Shown here piece after piece: positions 15,679-24,409 of a stretch of 64,000 nucleotides of DNA. The stretch comes from Sulfuricurvum sp. (GTDB lineage Bacteria; Campylobacterota; Campylobacteria; Campylobacterales; Sulfurimonadaceae). Where the stretch lies: contig NZ_JAQTNN010000009.1 of assembly GCF_028713855.1 (NCBI RefSeq), positions 60,328-124,327 of the forward strand, read 5' to 3'. The notes beneath the pieces were generated by a model. That model was given only the letters and a program-made list of their open reading frames with translations. It was not told the DNA's origin and made no database searches. Position 1 is the stretch's first letter. Every line of letters starts with the position of its first letter. A program made the position numbers and the translations under genes.

Positions 15679-16274
15679 GCAGTTTTTCATCCTCTGCACG
15701 TCTTTTGACCGATATCAGCGAAATCGACCAATATCGCCGAATTTTGGATAAAGACAGTGTTAAGAGCGGTGAACCTCACTGGGCGAGTATGGGGAAAAAT
15801 ACGATTACCCTTTTTCAGGTTTTAATCGATCAGGATTTGACCCATCTGGTAATGGTATTACGCCACTATCCCAAATACATTGAAGCGGTATGTGAACATT
15901 TTCGTTACGCCTACAGCTACAGTGAAAACAGTGCTGATATCGATGCGGCATCTGAACTTTTAGAGATGGGGGAACCCTACTTTACAAGGCAGTTTGTACG
16001 GAACGTGATGCGTAAGCTGCCGCGTTTAGAGGTGAATGATCGTGATGCATTGCAGGAATTGATCGAACGTATCAATACAAATCAGCACACATGGCATCCG
16101 ATCATCACCATGCATTATCGCGCAACAATCAAATCGCTGATCAATCAAGCGGCTCTCCATCCTTTGCAAAGAATCGTACTGGAGAAAAAAATTGCCTCTA
16201 TACGTGAAGCAATAACCTATGATTACGAAGCAAATGATCGTGATTCGAATCTTGATATACCTTATATGAATTAA
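15675..16274 (+). CDS. Hypothetical protein, nif-associated
   Basis: A 199-residue soluble, mainly helical protein of unknown family. Notable segments are HLVMVLRHYPKYIEAVCEHF and LEMGEPYFTRQFVRNVMRKL. It has no signal peptide, no CxxC motif and only one cysteine, so it does not look like NifQ or a ferredoxin. It starts inside the stop of the preceding gene (ATGA) and is followed after 17 bases by another unknown gene. The neighbourhood suggests a role in nitrogenase assembly, regulation or protection. Confidence 0.7.
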   Translation: MSSFSSSARLLTDISEIDQYRRILDKDSVKSGEPHWASMGKNTITLFQVLIDQDLTHLVMVLRHYPKYIEAVCEHFRYAYSYSENSADIDAASELLEMGEPYFTRQFVRNVMRKLPRLEVNDRDALQELIERINTNQHTWHPIITMHYRATIKSLINQAALHPLQRIVLEKKIASIREAITYDYEANDRDSNLDIPYMN

Positions 16275-16291
16275 TATTAAAGGAGTTGATA

Positions 16292-16780
16292 ATGATAAAT
16301 GAAAACCTAAAAAGTGAAATCTTGAAACATGCACGCAATGCATTTGAACGTGCCTGCACCTTACATGATAATGAGCGTATCGAAGTATATGTTTACGATG
16401 ATGCCGTAAAAACATCGGATGTTTTGGGTGAAGATGAGAAAATCGTTTACAGCACCAATCGTGTGTTGTGTTATCAAGTGTGGGGACATGATTATCTCGA
16501 AGAGGAGATCCGCGCATGGATTGATCACGCACGATTGGAAATCAATCCTAAACCGCTCGAAGAAAGTATCATCGAGACGCTCAATAAGCTTGCCGCATCC
16601 AAAGGGATTAGCAAAGAAGAGGTTAGTTCGTATGAAGTATTCGCCAATCTCCGAATGGAGCAAATCGAACAGATTGAACATGCCATCATTGAATACTGGT
16701 GGGATAACAAAGAGATCGAAAATGCCAAATCGCTGGCAGTAGAGCAGATTGACGAAGCGTTGCGGAGCATGGAAGGATGA
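16292..16780 (+). CDS. Hypothetical protein, nif-associated
   Basis: A 162-residue acidic, helical cytoplasmic protein that I do not recognise. The ATG at 16292 is chosen because AAAGGAG is 6 bases before it; a TTG at 16286 is in frame but overlaps the spacing. Features are a strand-rich N-terminal half (ERIEVYVYDDAVKTSD, NRVLCYQVWGHDYLEEEI) and a C-terminal helical half (MEQIEQIEHAIIEYWWDNKEIENAKSL, given as motifs YWWDN and EQIEQIEHA). Its stop overlaps the next ATG. Possible nitrogenase accessory factor by context only. Confidence 0.7.
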   Translation: MINENLKSEILKHARNAFERACTLHDNERIEVYVYDDAVKTSDVLGEDEKIVYSTNRVLCYQVWGHDYLEEEIRAWIDHARLEINPKPLEESIIETLNKLAASKGISKEEVSSYEVFANLRMEQIEQIEHAIIEYWWDNKEIENAKSLAVEQIDEALRSMEG

Positions 16781-17004
16781 TCCTCACCCTCCGATCTCTT
16801 AGCGGTACCGTTCATATCGATATCACGGCAGATCAGTTCAAACGTCTGCGTGATCCCTCTATCCATGCAGATGAGCTTGATGAAATCGCCGCCGCATGTG
16901 GTTGTGATGCTGTATTATTGTTCGCTTATGCGGAAGATTTGAAACGTGCTATACAAGAGACAATGGAGATTGATGGATCGTGTGACTACTCCGATCATCT
17001 TTAA
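16777..17004 (+). CDS. Hypothetical small protein, nif-associated
   Basis: A 75-residue protein, the last of the rightward operon, beginning with an ATG that overlaps the TGA of the preceding gene. The N-terminus is beta-like (ILTLRSLSGTVHIDIT), followed by helices containing IAAACGCDAVLLFAYAEDL; the CGC pair could bind metal but two cysteines alone prove nothing. I do not recognise it. A possible role alongside the other nif-associated unknowns is inferred from coupling. Confidence 0.65.
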   Translation: MILTLRSLSGTVHIDITADQFKRLRDPSIHADELDEIAAACGCDAVLLFAYAEDLKRAIQETMEIDGSCDYSDHL

Positions 17005-17030
17005 ATATACAATCTTATCCTTATGATTAA

Positions 17031-17039
17031 TGATATAAT
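17031..17039 (+). promoter_or_regulatory. Extended -10 promoter box for lipoprotein gene
   Basis: TGATATAAT fits TGn-TATAAT and lies 32 bases upstream of the ATG at 17072, with ATAAGGAG in the leader. It separates the lipoprotein gene from the nif-associated operon. Confidence 0.5.
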
Positions 17040-17071
17040 TCAAACTTAATCGTATTATAAGGAGTGTTTTT

Positions 17072-18196
17072 ATGTTGTCTAATCTTGCACTTAACATGAT
17101 CAAAATTGTGTTACTCGTATTCATACTCGGAGGTTGTACAGCAAAAACACCTCATGAATCTCTAAAAAATGCGCTCAATAAAACATTTGATGCTACCGGA
17201 TATAACTACACATCATCAACACGTATTACTAAAATAGTCTTTCCCAAAAAAGATGACGATACCCTCAATGATGAAAACATCTCTCTAAATTCGCTTTACC
17301 TCCAAAAAGGGATCGATGTGATCCGTGGCGGTTCCCTTCGAATGAACGGTGCTGTTGACTATTCAGATACCATTAAATCGGAAGCGACGTATGATTTTCA
17401 TTACAACCGTGACAATGTAGAAGCATCTATCAAACTTCCATTTTTATTTGATTATTCAACGAAAACTCTCTATATGGGCAAAACGTTTCTAAACACAATA
17501 TTTCCTATGAAAGAAGAAGATGAAGGAAAACTGATACGCTTTGATCTCAACGACTCGCTTATTAGTACCCTATTGGGCGAAGAGTCTATGAAACAGTTTG
17601 ATGAAACAAAAGTGCGTAGTCTTAACAGTGCTACGCAACAGGGGATGATTAAAGCATTCAGCGATATTAACGGATCATATTTCCAGTATGCACCTCTGAC
17701 ACCTAATGAGAAACTCTCGGGAAGTCTCCAAAAAGTACATCTTTCTCTTGATCGGAATCAATCGATTACCTTAATATTAACCATCACCGATACCTTAATT
17801 CAAAAAATGTATTCCGAATCGATGCTTACCAAAGAGATGTACGGTTCCTATATGCTCCTAAGTGATCCAAAACAACTGGCACCTCTTCTGGAAAATGTGA
17901 ATATTCAATTAGATTTCGATTTTGGTATCAATTCCGACGGTCAACTTGCACTCATCCAAGCCCTTGTCAACGCATCGGATAAAGAAGAAAAATTTGCACT
18001 CGGAATTGAAAATATAACCTTATTGAATAACTTCAATACTCCGCAATTTTCACTCGATCCAAAAAGCTCCGGAAGTATTGATTACATGGAAATATTTCGT
18101 AATTGGAAAGAACTTTTCCCGGATAAATCTGCAACCGACGTATTGCCGGAAGAAGAACAACAGCTCAGTGAGCCTGATCAAAATATAACCATCTGA
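17072..18196 (+). CDS. Hypothetical lipoprotein
   Basis: A 374-residue secreted protein with lipobox LGGC at residues 19-22, so it should be anchored to the inner or outer membrane. Hydrophobic residues 8-21 form the signal. The mature part is strand-rich and repetitive in style (DYSDTIKSEATYDFHYNRDNVEASI, LDFDFGINSDGQLAL), resembling a beta-sheet lipid- or protein-binding fold, but I do not recognise the family. A second in-frame Met at 17096 is possible, yet the ribosome site supports 17072. It is monocistronic and is followed by a hairpin. Confidence 0.75.
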   Translation: MLSNLALNMIKIVLLVFILGGCTAKTPHESLKNALNKTFDATGYNYTSSTRITKIVFPKKDDDTLNDENISLNSLYLQKGIDVIRGGSLRMNGAVDYSDTIKSEATYDFHYNRDNVEASIKLPFLFDYSTKTLYMGKTFLNTIFPMKEEDEGKLIRFDLNDSLISTLLGEESMKQFDETKVRSLNSATQQGMIKAFSDINGSYFQYAPLTPNEKLSGSLQKVHLSLDRNQSITLILTITDTLIQKMYSESMLTKEMYGSYMLLSDPKQLAPLLENVNIQLDFDFGINSDGQLALIQALVNASDKEEKFALGIENITLLNNFNTPQFSLDPKSSGSIDYMEIFRNWKELFPDKSATDVLPEEEQQLSEPDQNITI

Positions 18197-18214
18197 AAAT
18201 CACTTTTACAGCCA

Positions 18215-18246
18215 TCCTCATCCGCATAATTGACGAAGGATGAGGA
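18215..18246 (+). terminator. Hairpin after lipoprotein gene
   Basis: TCCTCATCC and GGATGAGGA form a perfect 9-bp stem with a 14-base loop, 19 bases after the lipoprotein stop. There is no run of T after it, so intrinsic termination is uncertain; it may stabilise the transcript end. Confidence 0.4.
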
Positions 18247-18351
18247 GCCCTTAACTTCATATTATGCGAAACACTTCTTCCATTAGGAAATTCTAGATAC
18301 AATTCCCATCATTGCGCACTAAGGTGCCTTATCTAAATACTTTTTGAGACC

Positions 18352-19206
18352 ATGAAGCGAACCCAGTCTTTTTCTCTTTACGCACTAATAATTGCTTTAT
18401 TGGTTCATCTTATTGTCATTTTACTGCTTATTTTATTGGATCAATTTAAACCCGTTCCCCCTCCTGAGATGAAACCTTCCAACCCCGAAGAAGAGCGCTT
18501 TAAAATCTCGATCAAAGAACGCCCGGGAATCGAAAAAGAGGCTATTATCAAAAGTGAAGTCCCAAAACCCCCTACCAAACGTCCAATCCCACACGGCGAG
18601 CAGTTAGTTAAACAGGCTCAATTTTCACCTAAACCTGTGACACCGAAGGCAAAACCAACACAACCGGTCATAACCCCTGCCCCACCGGTCAGTATCCCAG
18701 TTATTGAACCTAAAAAAGCGTTCGAGCGTCATGTTGCTCAGAGTGTTGCCACAATCGAACATCAAACGGTTTCAAAAAAAGAGTTCAGTCTTCATGACAC
18801 TCTTTCCAGACCTGACGGTTCGGCAGCCAATATCAAAAGTACTGCCAAAATCAATGACAGTATTCAACAGCTCTATGGTGATAAATTCAATGAACTCTCC
18901 GAGGGAGAGCAAAAATACATTCTTGATAACCAAGAGATCATGCGCCGTATTACACAAGAGGTTTTGGATAACTTCGGACGTTCCAAAATCCCTGATAACC
19001 TCCGTATTAACGATATCAATATGGTTGAATTTTATCTCTATCCCAATGGAAGTATCTCTGATTTGCGTCTTTTAAAAAATTCACAAGTATCGATACTGGA
19101 TGACACCACGATTATGACCATTAATTCTGCCTATCACAAGTACCCGCGACCTTCACAAAAAACGCTGATCCGGTATCGTGTTTGGTATAACCTCACAGGA
19201 TACTAA
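18352..19206 (+). CDS. TonB family C-terminal domain protein (first of a tandem pair)
   Basis: A 284-residue protein with the TonB plan: N-terminal anchor helix (about residues 8-29, containing a histidine as in TonB), a Pro/Lys-rich periplasmic stretch (about 35-130) and a C-terminal TonB-like domain (VEFYLYPNGSISDLRLLKNS ... YPRPSQKTLIRYRVWYNL). Between them is a conserved LYGDKFNELSEGEQKYILDN block also present in the next gene. It would couple an inner-membrane motor to outer-membrane receptors or organise envelope structures. No exbB/exbD lie nearby. The ATG has no clear ribosome site. Confidence 0.82.
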   Translation: MKRTQSFSLYALIIALLVHLIVILLLILLDQFKPVPPPEMKPSNPEEERFKISIKERPGIEKEAIIKSEVPKPPTKRPIPHGEQLVKQAQFSPKPVTPKAKPTQPVITPAPPVSIPVIEPKKAFERHVAQSVATIEHQTVSKKEFSLHDTLSRPDGSAANIKSTAKINDSIQQLYGDKFNELSEGEQKYILDNQEIMRRITQEVLDNFGRSKIPDNLRINDINMVEFYLYPNGSISDLRLLKNSQVSILDDTTIMTINSAYHKYPRPSQKTLIRYRVWYNLTGY

Positions 19207-19214
19207 ATCCTATT

Positions 19215-19904
19215 ATGCAATCTTCCAAGCCTTTTTTATTCCCTTCATTGCTTCTTGCCATTGCTATTCATATCCTTCTTCTTGCTATTATTTTCTTTTC
19301 ACTGCGGCATACACCGCCGGTTCCGCCTATCCATCCCATCCATGAAAAGCGAATCGCCATTTCATTTTCTAACCCATTGCTCTCACAGCCGATTATAACC
19401 GCATTGATCCACCCAAAAAACCATACCCTCCCTGTGGCATCAAAACCTTCAAATGTTTTGATCTCATCTTCCACCCCTACCGAAACAAATAGCTCCATAT
19501 CTCTGCCAACGGATGAAGATACAAAAAAATTAACCCGCGAGGATGTAAACCTGCTGCCCAGATCAATCCTCCATCACTACGGAGACGAGTTTTTTGAGTT
19601 ATCGGCTACTGAGCAACACTACCTGCTCAATAATCTCCAAAAAATTCGAAAAATCAACGATATCGTCGGAAATAGACTACTCCAAAGTAAATACGATGAA
19701 GAAATAGATACAAAAGAGAACAATATCGTTGAGTTTTATCTCCACCCTGACGGTTCGATATCGGGGCTTTCTTTGTACAACGAGAGAGAAGGATCATTAT
19801 TGGATGAGTTGACAGTAGAGACGATCGAACTGGCGCATTCGCAATATCCGCGACCGAAACAGACGACTTTGATTCGGATACGGGTATGGATTCTCGTAAA
19901 ATAA
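19215..19904 (+). CDS. TonB family C-terminal domain protein (second of a tandem pair)
   Basis: A 229-residue paralogue of the preceding gene, 8 bases downstream. It has an N-terminal membrane helix with histidine (about residues 9-30), a shorter proline region, a YGDEFFELSATEQHYLLNN block matching the upstream paralogue, and a TonB-like C-terminus (VEFYLHPDGSISGLSLYNER ... YPRPKQTTLIRIRVW). The pair looks like a tandem duplication that has diverged in the linker. It may act as an alternative partner or heterodimer. It is convergent with the CitE-like gene, whose stop is one base away. Confidence 0.8.
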   Translation: MQSSKPFLFPSLLLAIAIHILLLAIIFFSLRHTPPVPPIHPIHEKRIAISFSNPLLSQPIITALIHPKNHTLPVASKPSNVLISSSTPTETNSSISLPTDEDTKKLTREDVNLLPRSILHHYGDEFFELSATEQHYLLNNLQKIRKINDIVGNRLLQSKYDEEIDTKENNIVEFYLHPDGSISGLSLYNEREGSLLDELTVETIELAHSQYPRPKQTTLIRIRVWILVK

Positions 19905-19905
19905 A

Positions 19906-20838
19906 CTAACGCGGATTTAAAACTGCCAACGCCCCTTTATAAATCGGCTCATCGATAAAGCCGTACCGTTCATCCACAAATCCGCTAATCCCTCTGGATA
20001 GATGTTCTTCAAAAAGAGAGACAATCTCACGTGCACGCTCTATCTCCCCTTCACTGTAGCCGAAAATTTCATGGATCAATTCCACTTGGGCAGGGGCAAT
20101 ACACCCTTTGGCATCAAATCCCATCAGTTTTTCCATATCCAGCCAGTTTCGTAATCCCTCACTGTTTTTGTAATCCTGATAGACAAAAGAGACCGGTTTG
20201 ACACCGCAAGCACGTGAGATAATCAAAAAATGCGCAAGGATATACTGCGCTGTCGGATTCTCAGGGGTTAACAGCGCTTGGGAAAGCCCCAGATCGGCAA
20301 AAAGGTCGAGAACTCCCAGATAATACGCCTTAATCCTTGGGTCGAATGCGAGCTGTGAAAGCGCCTGCCATGCCTCTTTGGTCTCAATGGAGAGATGGAT
20401 TTCAATCCCCTCATCCACCAACGTCAGGATTCTATGTACCTCTTGCACCGAACGTATTTTCGGAACACGGATAGCATCAGGCATAAAGGGGTTGAGATAC
20501 AATATCTCTTCTGCCCCACCCTCGTCGAGCGGATTGACACGAACAACCAGTTTTTTATCACATACCGGATTGGAGGACAAAACGATCGCGCATAAAGCAA
20601 GCGCGTACGGTTTTTGTTCAGCACTGACTCCGTCTTCGAGATTAAGCATCAAGCACTCGGCACTAAGGGTAGGGATTTTGGTCAGATGTTTGAGGTTATG
20701 GGGTGAGAGCATCATGGCAGAACGAAATGATTGCGTGTGATTTTGATGTCTAAATTGAGGAATAGCTAAATCTCGAAGTGCTTCGAGATTGCCTGAAGTG
20801 ATGAGATCAGTGAGCTTTTCGATGTTTTTGAGCGGCAC
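19906..20838 (-). CDS. HpcH/HpaI aldolase/citrate lyase (CitE-like) family protein
   Basis: A protein of about 310 residues with the CitE-like TIM-barrel: NLEDGVSAEQKPYA carries the acidic metal ligand region, KLVVRVNPL the conserved Arg strand, and IHLSIETKEAW the Glu ligand, followed by YLGVLDLFADLGLS and KGCIAPAQVELIHEIF. Relatives cleave or condense malyl-, citryl- or citramalyl-CoA or acyl-carrier esters. The GTG at 20838 is preferred since GAGGAG is 7 bases upstream; a GTG at 20853 is in frame. It overlaps the end of the cytochrome gene by about 32 bases. Substrate unknown. Confidence 0.83.
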   Translation of the reverse strand: MPLKNIEKLTDLITSGNLEALRDLAIPQFRHQNHTQSFRSAMMLSPHNLKHLTKIPTLSAECLMLNLEDGVSAEQKPYALALCAIVLSSNPVCDKKLVVRVNPLDEGGAEEILYLNPFMPDAIRVPKIRSVQEVHRILTLVDEGIEIHLSIETKEAWQALSQLAFDPRIKAYYLGVLDLFADLGLSQALLTPENPTAQYILAHFLIISRACGVKPVSFVYQDYKNSEGLRNWLDMEKLMGFDAKGCIAPAQVELIHEIFGYSEGEIERAREIVSLFEEHLSRGISGFVDERYGFIDEPIYKGALAVLNPR

Positions 20839-21169
20839 GTTGGAACTCCTCACGATGGAGATAATAATAGAGAATTTGAATTTCGCTGTCAGTCAGATAG
20901 TAGCGAGGCATCCCTACAATACGACTGTTAACCTTTTCATCAAACTCTTTAAACGACAGCTTGTTAATCGGCTTCCCGGCAAAGGTTTTCATTACCCCCT
21001 CATCCCGATAACGGGCAATCAGTTTCCCTTCGCCTTTCTCACCGTGACACAACTGACACCCTACTCCACGGGGATTATGATACAACCCGCTCGCATACTC
21101 TTCTTTCGTAATAAACGACTCTGCATGCGATATACTCAAGGCTAAAAATAGAACAAAAAACCCGCGCAC
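20807..21169 (-). CDS. Small monoheme cytochrome c
   Basis: A 120-residue periplasmic c-type cytochrome. Residues 1-16 are a signal peptide (FFVLFLALSISHA). One heme motif, CQLCH, sits near residues 38-42 in GVGCQLCHGEKGEG, and a probable Met ligand is in RIVGMPRYYLTDSEIQ near residue 88. It starts with GTG, preceded by AAAGGGATCAA. It could act as a soluble electron carrier; the link to the overlapping CitE-like gene seems positional rather than functional. Confidence 0.85.
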   Translation of the reverse strand: MRGFFVLFLALSISHAESFITKEEYASGLYHNPRGVGCQLCHGEKGEGKLIARYRDEGVMKTFAGKPINKLSFKEFDEKVNSRIVGMPRYYLTDSEIQILYYYLHREEFQRAAQKHRKAH

Positions 21170-21237
21170 TTGATCCCTTTAACCGTTTATTAGTCTTTAC
21201 TCGGTATCATACCCAAAAACAATTTGACGGTGATTAA

Positions 21238-22098
21238 ATGCAAATACTTGACGGTAAAGCGCTCGCACAAAAAATCGAAATAAAAGTCTCCACAGGAGCC
21301 AAAGAACTCAAATCTCTGACCGGAAGAGTCCCCGGTTTGGCAGTGATTTTGGTCGGCCACGACCCCGCGAGTCAAGCCTATGTCGGGATGAAAAAAAAGG
21401 CGTGTGACCGTGCCGGATTTTACTCCGTCACCCATGAAATGCCCGATGACATCTCCCAAGATGCAATCGTCAAAACCATCGAAATGATGAATACAAATCC
21501 CAATATTGACGGTATTTTGATTCAACTTCCCCTCCCTTCCCACATTGATACAACGAAAATCCTCGAAGTGGTTGCCCCGACAAAAGATGTTGACGGGTTC
21601 CATCCGTATAATGTCGGACGCCTTGCAACAGGATTGGACGGCTTCGTCCCTTGTACGCCGCTGGGTGTTATGGAGCTGTTGGCAGAGTACAACATCGACC
21701 CAAAAGGGAAGAACTGCTGCATCGTCGGAGCCTCTAATATTGTCGGTAAACCCATGGCAGCACTCTTACTGAACGCCAATGCTACGATCGAAATCTGTCA
21801 TATCTTCACCGACGACTTGAAAAAACACACCCTTGCAGCCGACATCGTCCTCGTCGGTGCCGGAGTTATTAATCTGATCAAAGAAGATATGGTAAAACAA
21901 GAGGCCATCGTCATTGATATCGGAATCAACCGTGCCCCTGACGGTCGTCTCGTCGGAGACGTCGATTACGACGCCGTTGCCCCTAAAACTTCGTATATTA
22001 CCCCTGTACCGGGCGGTGTCGGACCGATGACCATCGCCATGTTGCTCAGCAATACCCTCAAAGCTGCCCAAATTCATGCCAAAGAAGAGAGTAAATAA
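21238..22098 (+). CDS. folD: Bifunctional methylenetetrahydrofolate dehydrogenase/cyclohydrolase FolD
   Basis: A 286-residue cytoplasmic enzyme interconverting methylene-, methenyl- and formyl-tetrahydrofolate with NADP. Seen are the catalytic Lys in YVGMKKKACDRAGF (about residues 50-63), GILIQLPLPSHI, the dinucleotide-binding GASNIVGKPMA and the closing PVPGGVGPMTIAMLL. Length is normal. It starts a long rightward housekeeping operon; the next gene, lepB, begins 8 bases later. I recall the order folD-lepB-M50-rpiB from Helicobacter, which supports conservation. Confidence 0.97.
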   Translation: MQILDGKALAQKIEIKVSTGAKELKSLTGRVPGLAVILVGHDPASQAYVGMKKKACDRAGFYSVTHEMPDDISQDAIVKTIEMMNTNPNIDGILIQLPLPSHIDTTKILEVVAPTKDVDGFHPYNVGRLATGLDGFVPCTPLGVMELLAEYNIDPKGKNCCIVGASNIVGKPMAALLLNANATIEICHIFTDDLKKHTLAADIVLVGAGVINLIKEDMVKQEAIVIDIGINRAPDGRLVGDVDYDAVAPKTSYITPVPGGVGPMTIAMLLSNTLKAAQIHAKEESK

Positions 22099-22106
22099 CC
22101 CACCTT

Positions 22107-22943
22107 ATGAAGAAAAAAATATTCACTGCCGCTCATCGCGCCTACCGCTTTTCCAACACATGGACTGGGACGATTATCATCGTTTTGTTCGTTATTTTCT
22201 TTGTCGCGCAAGCGTTTCGTATCCCCAGCGGATCGATGAAAGACTCCCTTCTGATAGGGGATCATCTGTTCGCGAAAAAATTTGCCTACGGTATATCAAC
22301 ACCCCATATTCCCTTTCTCGAAATCCCCCTTATCCCTGGCACAGACGGACATATCCTCGATGGGGATGAGCCTAAACGAGGAGATATCATTATCTTCCGC
22401 TACCCGAACAACCAACAGCTCCATTACGTCAAACGATGTGTTGCCCTTTCGGGAGATGAACTCTTTTTAAAAGATAAAGTCCTCTATCTTCACCCGCGTG
22501 AAGGGGATGAATACGCCAAAAAAGCCTTTTCAAACTACGAGCTTATTGAACAAGACGGGAAATTGTGGGTAAAAGACCCATATACCAAAGAACATCCGGG
22601 GATTCACCACGATGATCGTATCACCAAAGACGACCCAAACATCGCGTTCATTCAAAACGGTGATTTCATTTTTGACTTCCCCCCTACTCTTGTCCCGGAT
22701 GGACAATATTTTATGATGGGAGACAATCGTGACCACTCAAATGACAGCCGATTCTGGGGTGCTGTTCCCTATGGTCTAATCGAGGGAACCCCATGGTTCG
22801 TCTATTTTAGTTTGGATGCCGATTATAAAGTACGTTGGGACCGTATCGGAAAAACACCTGCCGATTTGGAACAAAAAGTACCATTAAGCCGTGCTGTAGC
22901 GGAGCGAATACGCGAAGATGCCAACGACCATGAACTCTATTAA
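22107..22943 (+). CDS. lepB: Signal peptidase I
   Basis: A 278-residue membrane-bound serine protease that removes signal peptides. An N-terminal hydrophobic helix (about residues 22-38) is followed by the catalytic Ser in RIPSGSMKDSLLIGDHL, and the Lys general base in RGDIIIFRYPNNQQLHYVKR, then FMMGDNRDHSNDSRFWG (box D/E). All key residues are present. It is in the operon between folD and a site-2-protease-like gene, overlapping the latter by about 26 bases. Confidence 0.97.
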   Translation: MKKKIFTAAHRAYRFSNTWTGTIIIVLFVIFFVAQAFRIPSGSMKDSLLIGDHLFAKKFAYGISTPHIPFLEIPLIPGTDGHILDGDEPKRGDIIIFRYPNNQQLHYVKRCVALSGDELFLKDKVLYLHPREGDEYAKKAFSNYELIEQDGKLWVKDPYTKEHPGIHHDDRITKDDPNIAFIQNGDFIFDFPPTLVPDGQYFMMGDNRDHSNDSRFWGAVPYGLIEGTPWFVYFSLDADYKVRWDRIGKTPADLEQKVPLSRAVAERIREDANDHELY

Positions 22944-23607
22944 TCTGCTCGAAGTCCCTGCTGCGATTATCGCACTGCTCATCGCCATTATCGGCCATGA
23001 GATCATGCACGGATGGGTAGCTCATAAATACGGTGACAATACCGCAAAAAACAGCGGAAGACTCAGCATCAATCCTCTCATCCATATTGATCCGTTCGGA
23101 TCAATCCTCGTCCCTTTAATGACCTATTTTGTCCCTTTACTTCTGGGTGCTTCCAGCGGTTTTTTATTCGGATGGGCCAAACCGGTTCCCGTCAATATCC
23201 ATACTGTTATCCGTAACGGAGGATACAATGCGGCAATGCAGGTAAGCCTGGCAGGAATCGTTTACAATCTGTTTTTAGCAACCTTCTCTTCAATCATGCT
23301 GCTCTCTCTTGCGCAACCAACAGAAGCGGATGGAATCGGATATCTTTTCTTCTATTTGTTTGTTATGAAACTGATGCTGATCAACGTCGTTTTAGCCGTC
23401 TTCAATCTTCTCCCTATTCCCGGTTTTGACGGGTCTCATTTTATAAGTTATCTGGCATTAAAATATAAAGTTCGTGCCGTTGCTGAATTTTTCGCCAAAG
23501 CCGAACCTTATGGAATGATTGTTATCATCATCATATTGGTTACTCCACTGAAGATACCGTTGGTAATATGGCCGATTGAAGCTGTATTACATTTATTATT
23601 AAACTAA
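22918..23607 (+). CDS. Site-2 protease (M50) family membrane metalloprotease
   Basis: A 229-residue polytopic protein of the compact M50 family. The zinc motif HEIMH appears in IIGHEIMHGWVAHKYGD near residues 27-40, and the third ligand Asp in NLLPIPGFDGSHF near residue 165. Several hydrophobic segments surround them. It is the short FliL-free, PDZ-free form common in Campylobacterota. The ATG at 22918 lies inside lepB; a second ATG at 22930 is equally possible. Substrates are unknown; typical roles are intramembrane cleavage of regulators or remnant signal peptides. Confidence 0.9.
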   Translation: MPTTMNSINLLEVPAAIIALLIAIIGHEIMHGWVAHKYGDNTAKNSGRLSINPLIHIDPFGSILVPLMTYFVPLLLGASSGFLFGWAKPVPVNIHTVIRNGGYNAAMQVSLAGIVYNLFLATFSSIMLLSLAQPTEADGIGYLFFYLFVMKLMLINVVLAVFNLLPIPGFDGSHFISYLALKYKVRAVAEFFAKAEPYGMIVIIIILVTPLKIPLVIWPIEAVLHLLLN

Positions 23608-23615
23608 GGAAATCT

Positions 23616-24053
23616 ATGAGATTTTATATTGCAACCGATCATGCCGGAATCGATTTAAAAGATTTTACAGTTGAACTTCTTCGTACCAAAGGTCATGAGG
23701 TCATCGATTTAGGGCCTTTTTCCAAAGAAAGAGTTGATTATCCCGATTATGCGGTAAAAGTATGTGAGAGCGTTCTTGCCGATTCTACGTCACATGGGAT
23801 TTTAATCTGTGGTTCAGGAATCGGAATGTCCATAGCGGCAAATCGACATCATGGTATTCGCGCGGCGTTATGCCATGATGCCTATACGGCAACGGTTGCC
23901 CGAGGACATAATGATGCAAATGTCTTGTGTTACGGTGAACGTATTGTCGGACAAGGGGTTGCCGAATCGATACTTGATGCATGGATTGCCGGAAAATTCG
24001 AAGGCGGGCGCCATTGCGGCCGAGTCGATAAATTAGAGGCTATCAAAGGATAA
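23616..24053 (+). CDS. rpiB: Ribose-5-phosphate isomerase B
   Basis: A 145-residue enzyme of the RpiB/LacAB family interconverting ribose-5-phosphate and ribulose-5-phosphate in the pentose phosphate pathway. The N-terminal ATDHAGIDLKDF, the catalytic Cys in GILICGSGIGMSIAANRHHGIRAALC (about residues 65-90) and NVLCYGERIVG are typical. AAGGAAATCT precedes the ATG. It sits in the conserved operon and is followed after three bases by a coiled-coil membrane protein. Confidence 0.96.
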   Translation: MRFYIATDHAGIDLKDFTVELLRTKGHEVIDLGPFSKERVDYPDYAVKVCESVLADSTSHGILICGSGIGMSIAANRHHGIRAALCHDAYTATVARGHNDANVLCYGERIVGQGVAESILDAWIAGKFEGGRHCGRVDKLEAIKG

Positions 24054-24056
24054 GGT

Positions 24057-24389
24057 ATGTTTTTAGAGTGGTCATTGCTCACGGTTGTTACACTGGGTGC
24101 CCTTTTCTTTTTGGTCAAGATGTTCTATTTTCGCAGTATCACCGTTAAAGAACAACGCACCAGCGAGATGATGAAATTGACCCTCAAAGAGGCTGAAGTA
24201 TTAATCCGAAAATATCAAATTCAGCTTCAACGTGCACTGGGGAATGTGGATATTCTCAGCGAAGAGCTCAACAATCTGCGCAACGAGCTTAAATCACTCA
24301 AACAGCGCAATTCAAAACATCGTTCCGAAACCGATCGTCTCCAAAGTAAAATTAAAGAGCTCGAAGGGCGTATCGACGCGCTAATTTAA
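24057..24389 (+). CDS. Hypothetical membrane-anchored coiled-coil protein
   Basis: A 110-residue protein with one N-terminal hydrophobic helix (about residues 4-24) and a long coiled coil (about 45-108) with heptad leucines, for example [19 protein letters not shown] and [15 protein letters not shown]. The family is unknown to me beyond this architecture; the equivalent position between rpiB and apt in related genomes also holds a small hypothetical gene (from memory). Possible structural or scaffolding role at the inner membrane. Confidence 0.75.
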   Translation: MFLEWSLLTVVTLGALFFLVKMFYFRSITVKEQRTSEMMKLTLKEAEVLIRKYQIQLQRALGNVDILSEELNNLRNELKSLKQRNSKHRSETDRLQSKIKELEGRIDALI

Positions 24390-24409
24390 CCAATTTTCAA
24401 GGAACCACT

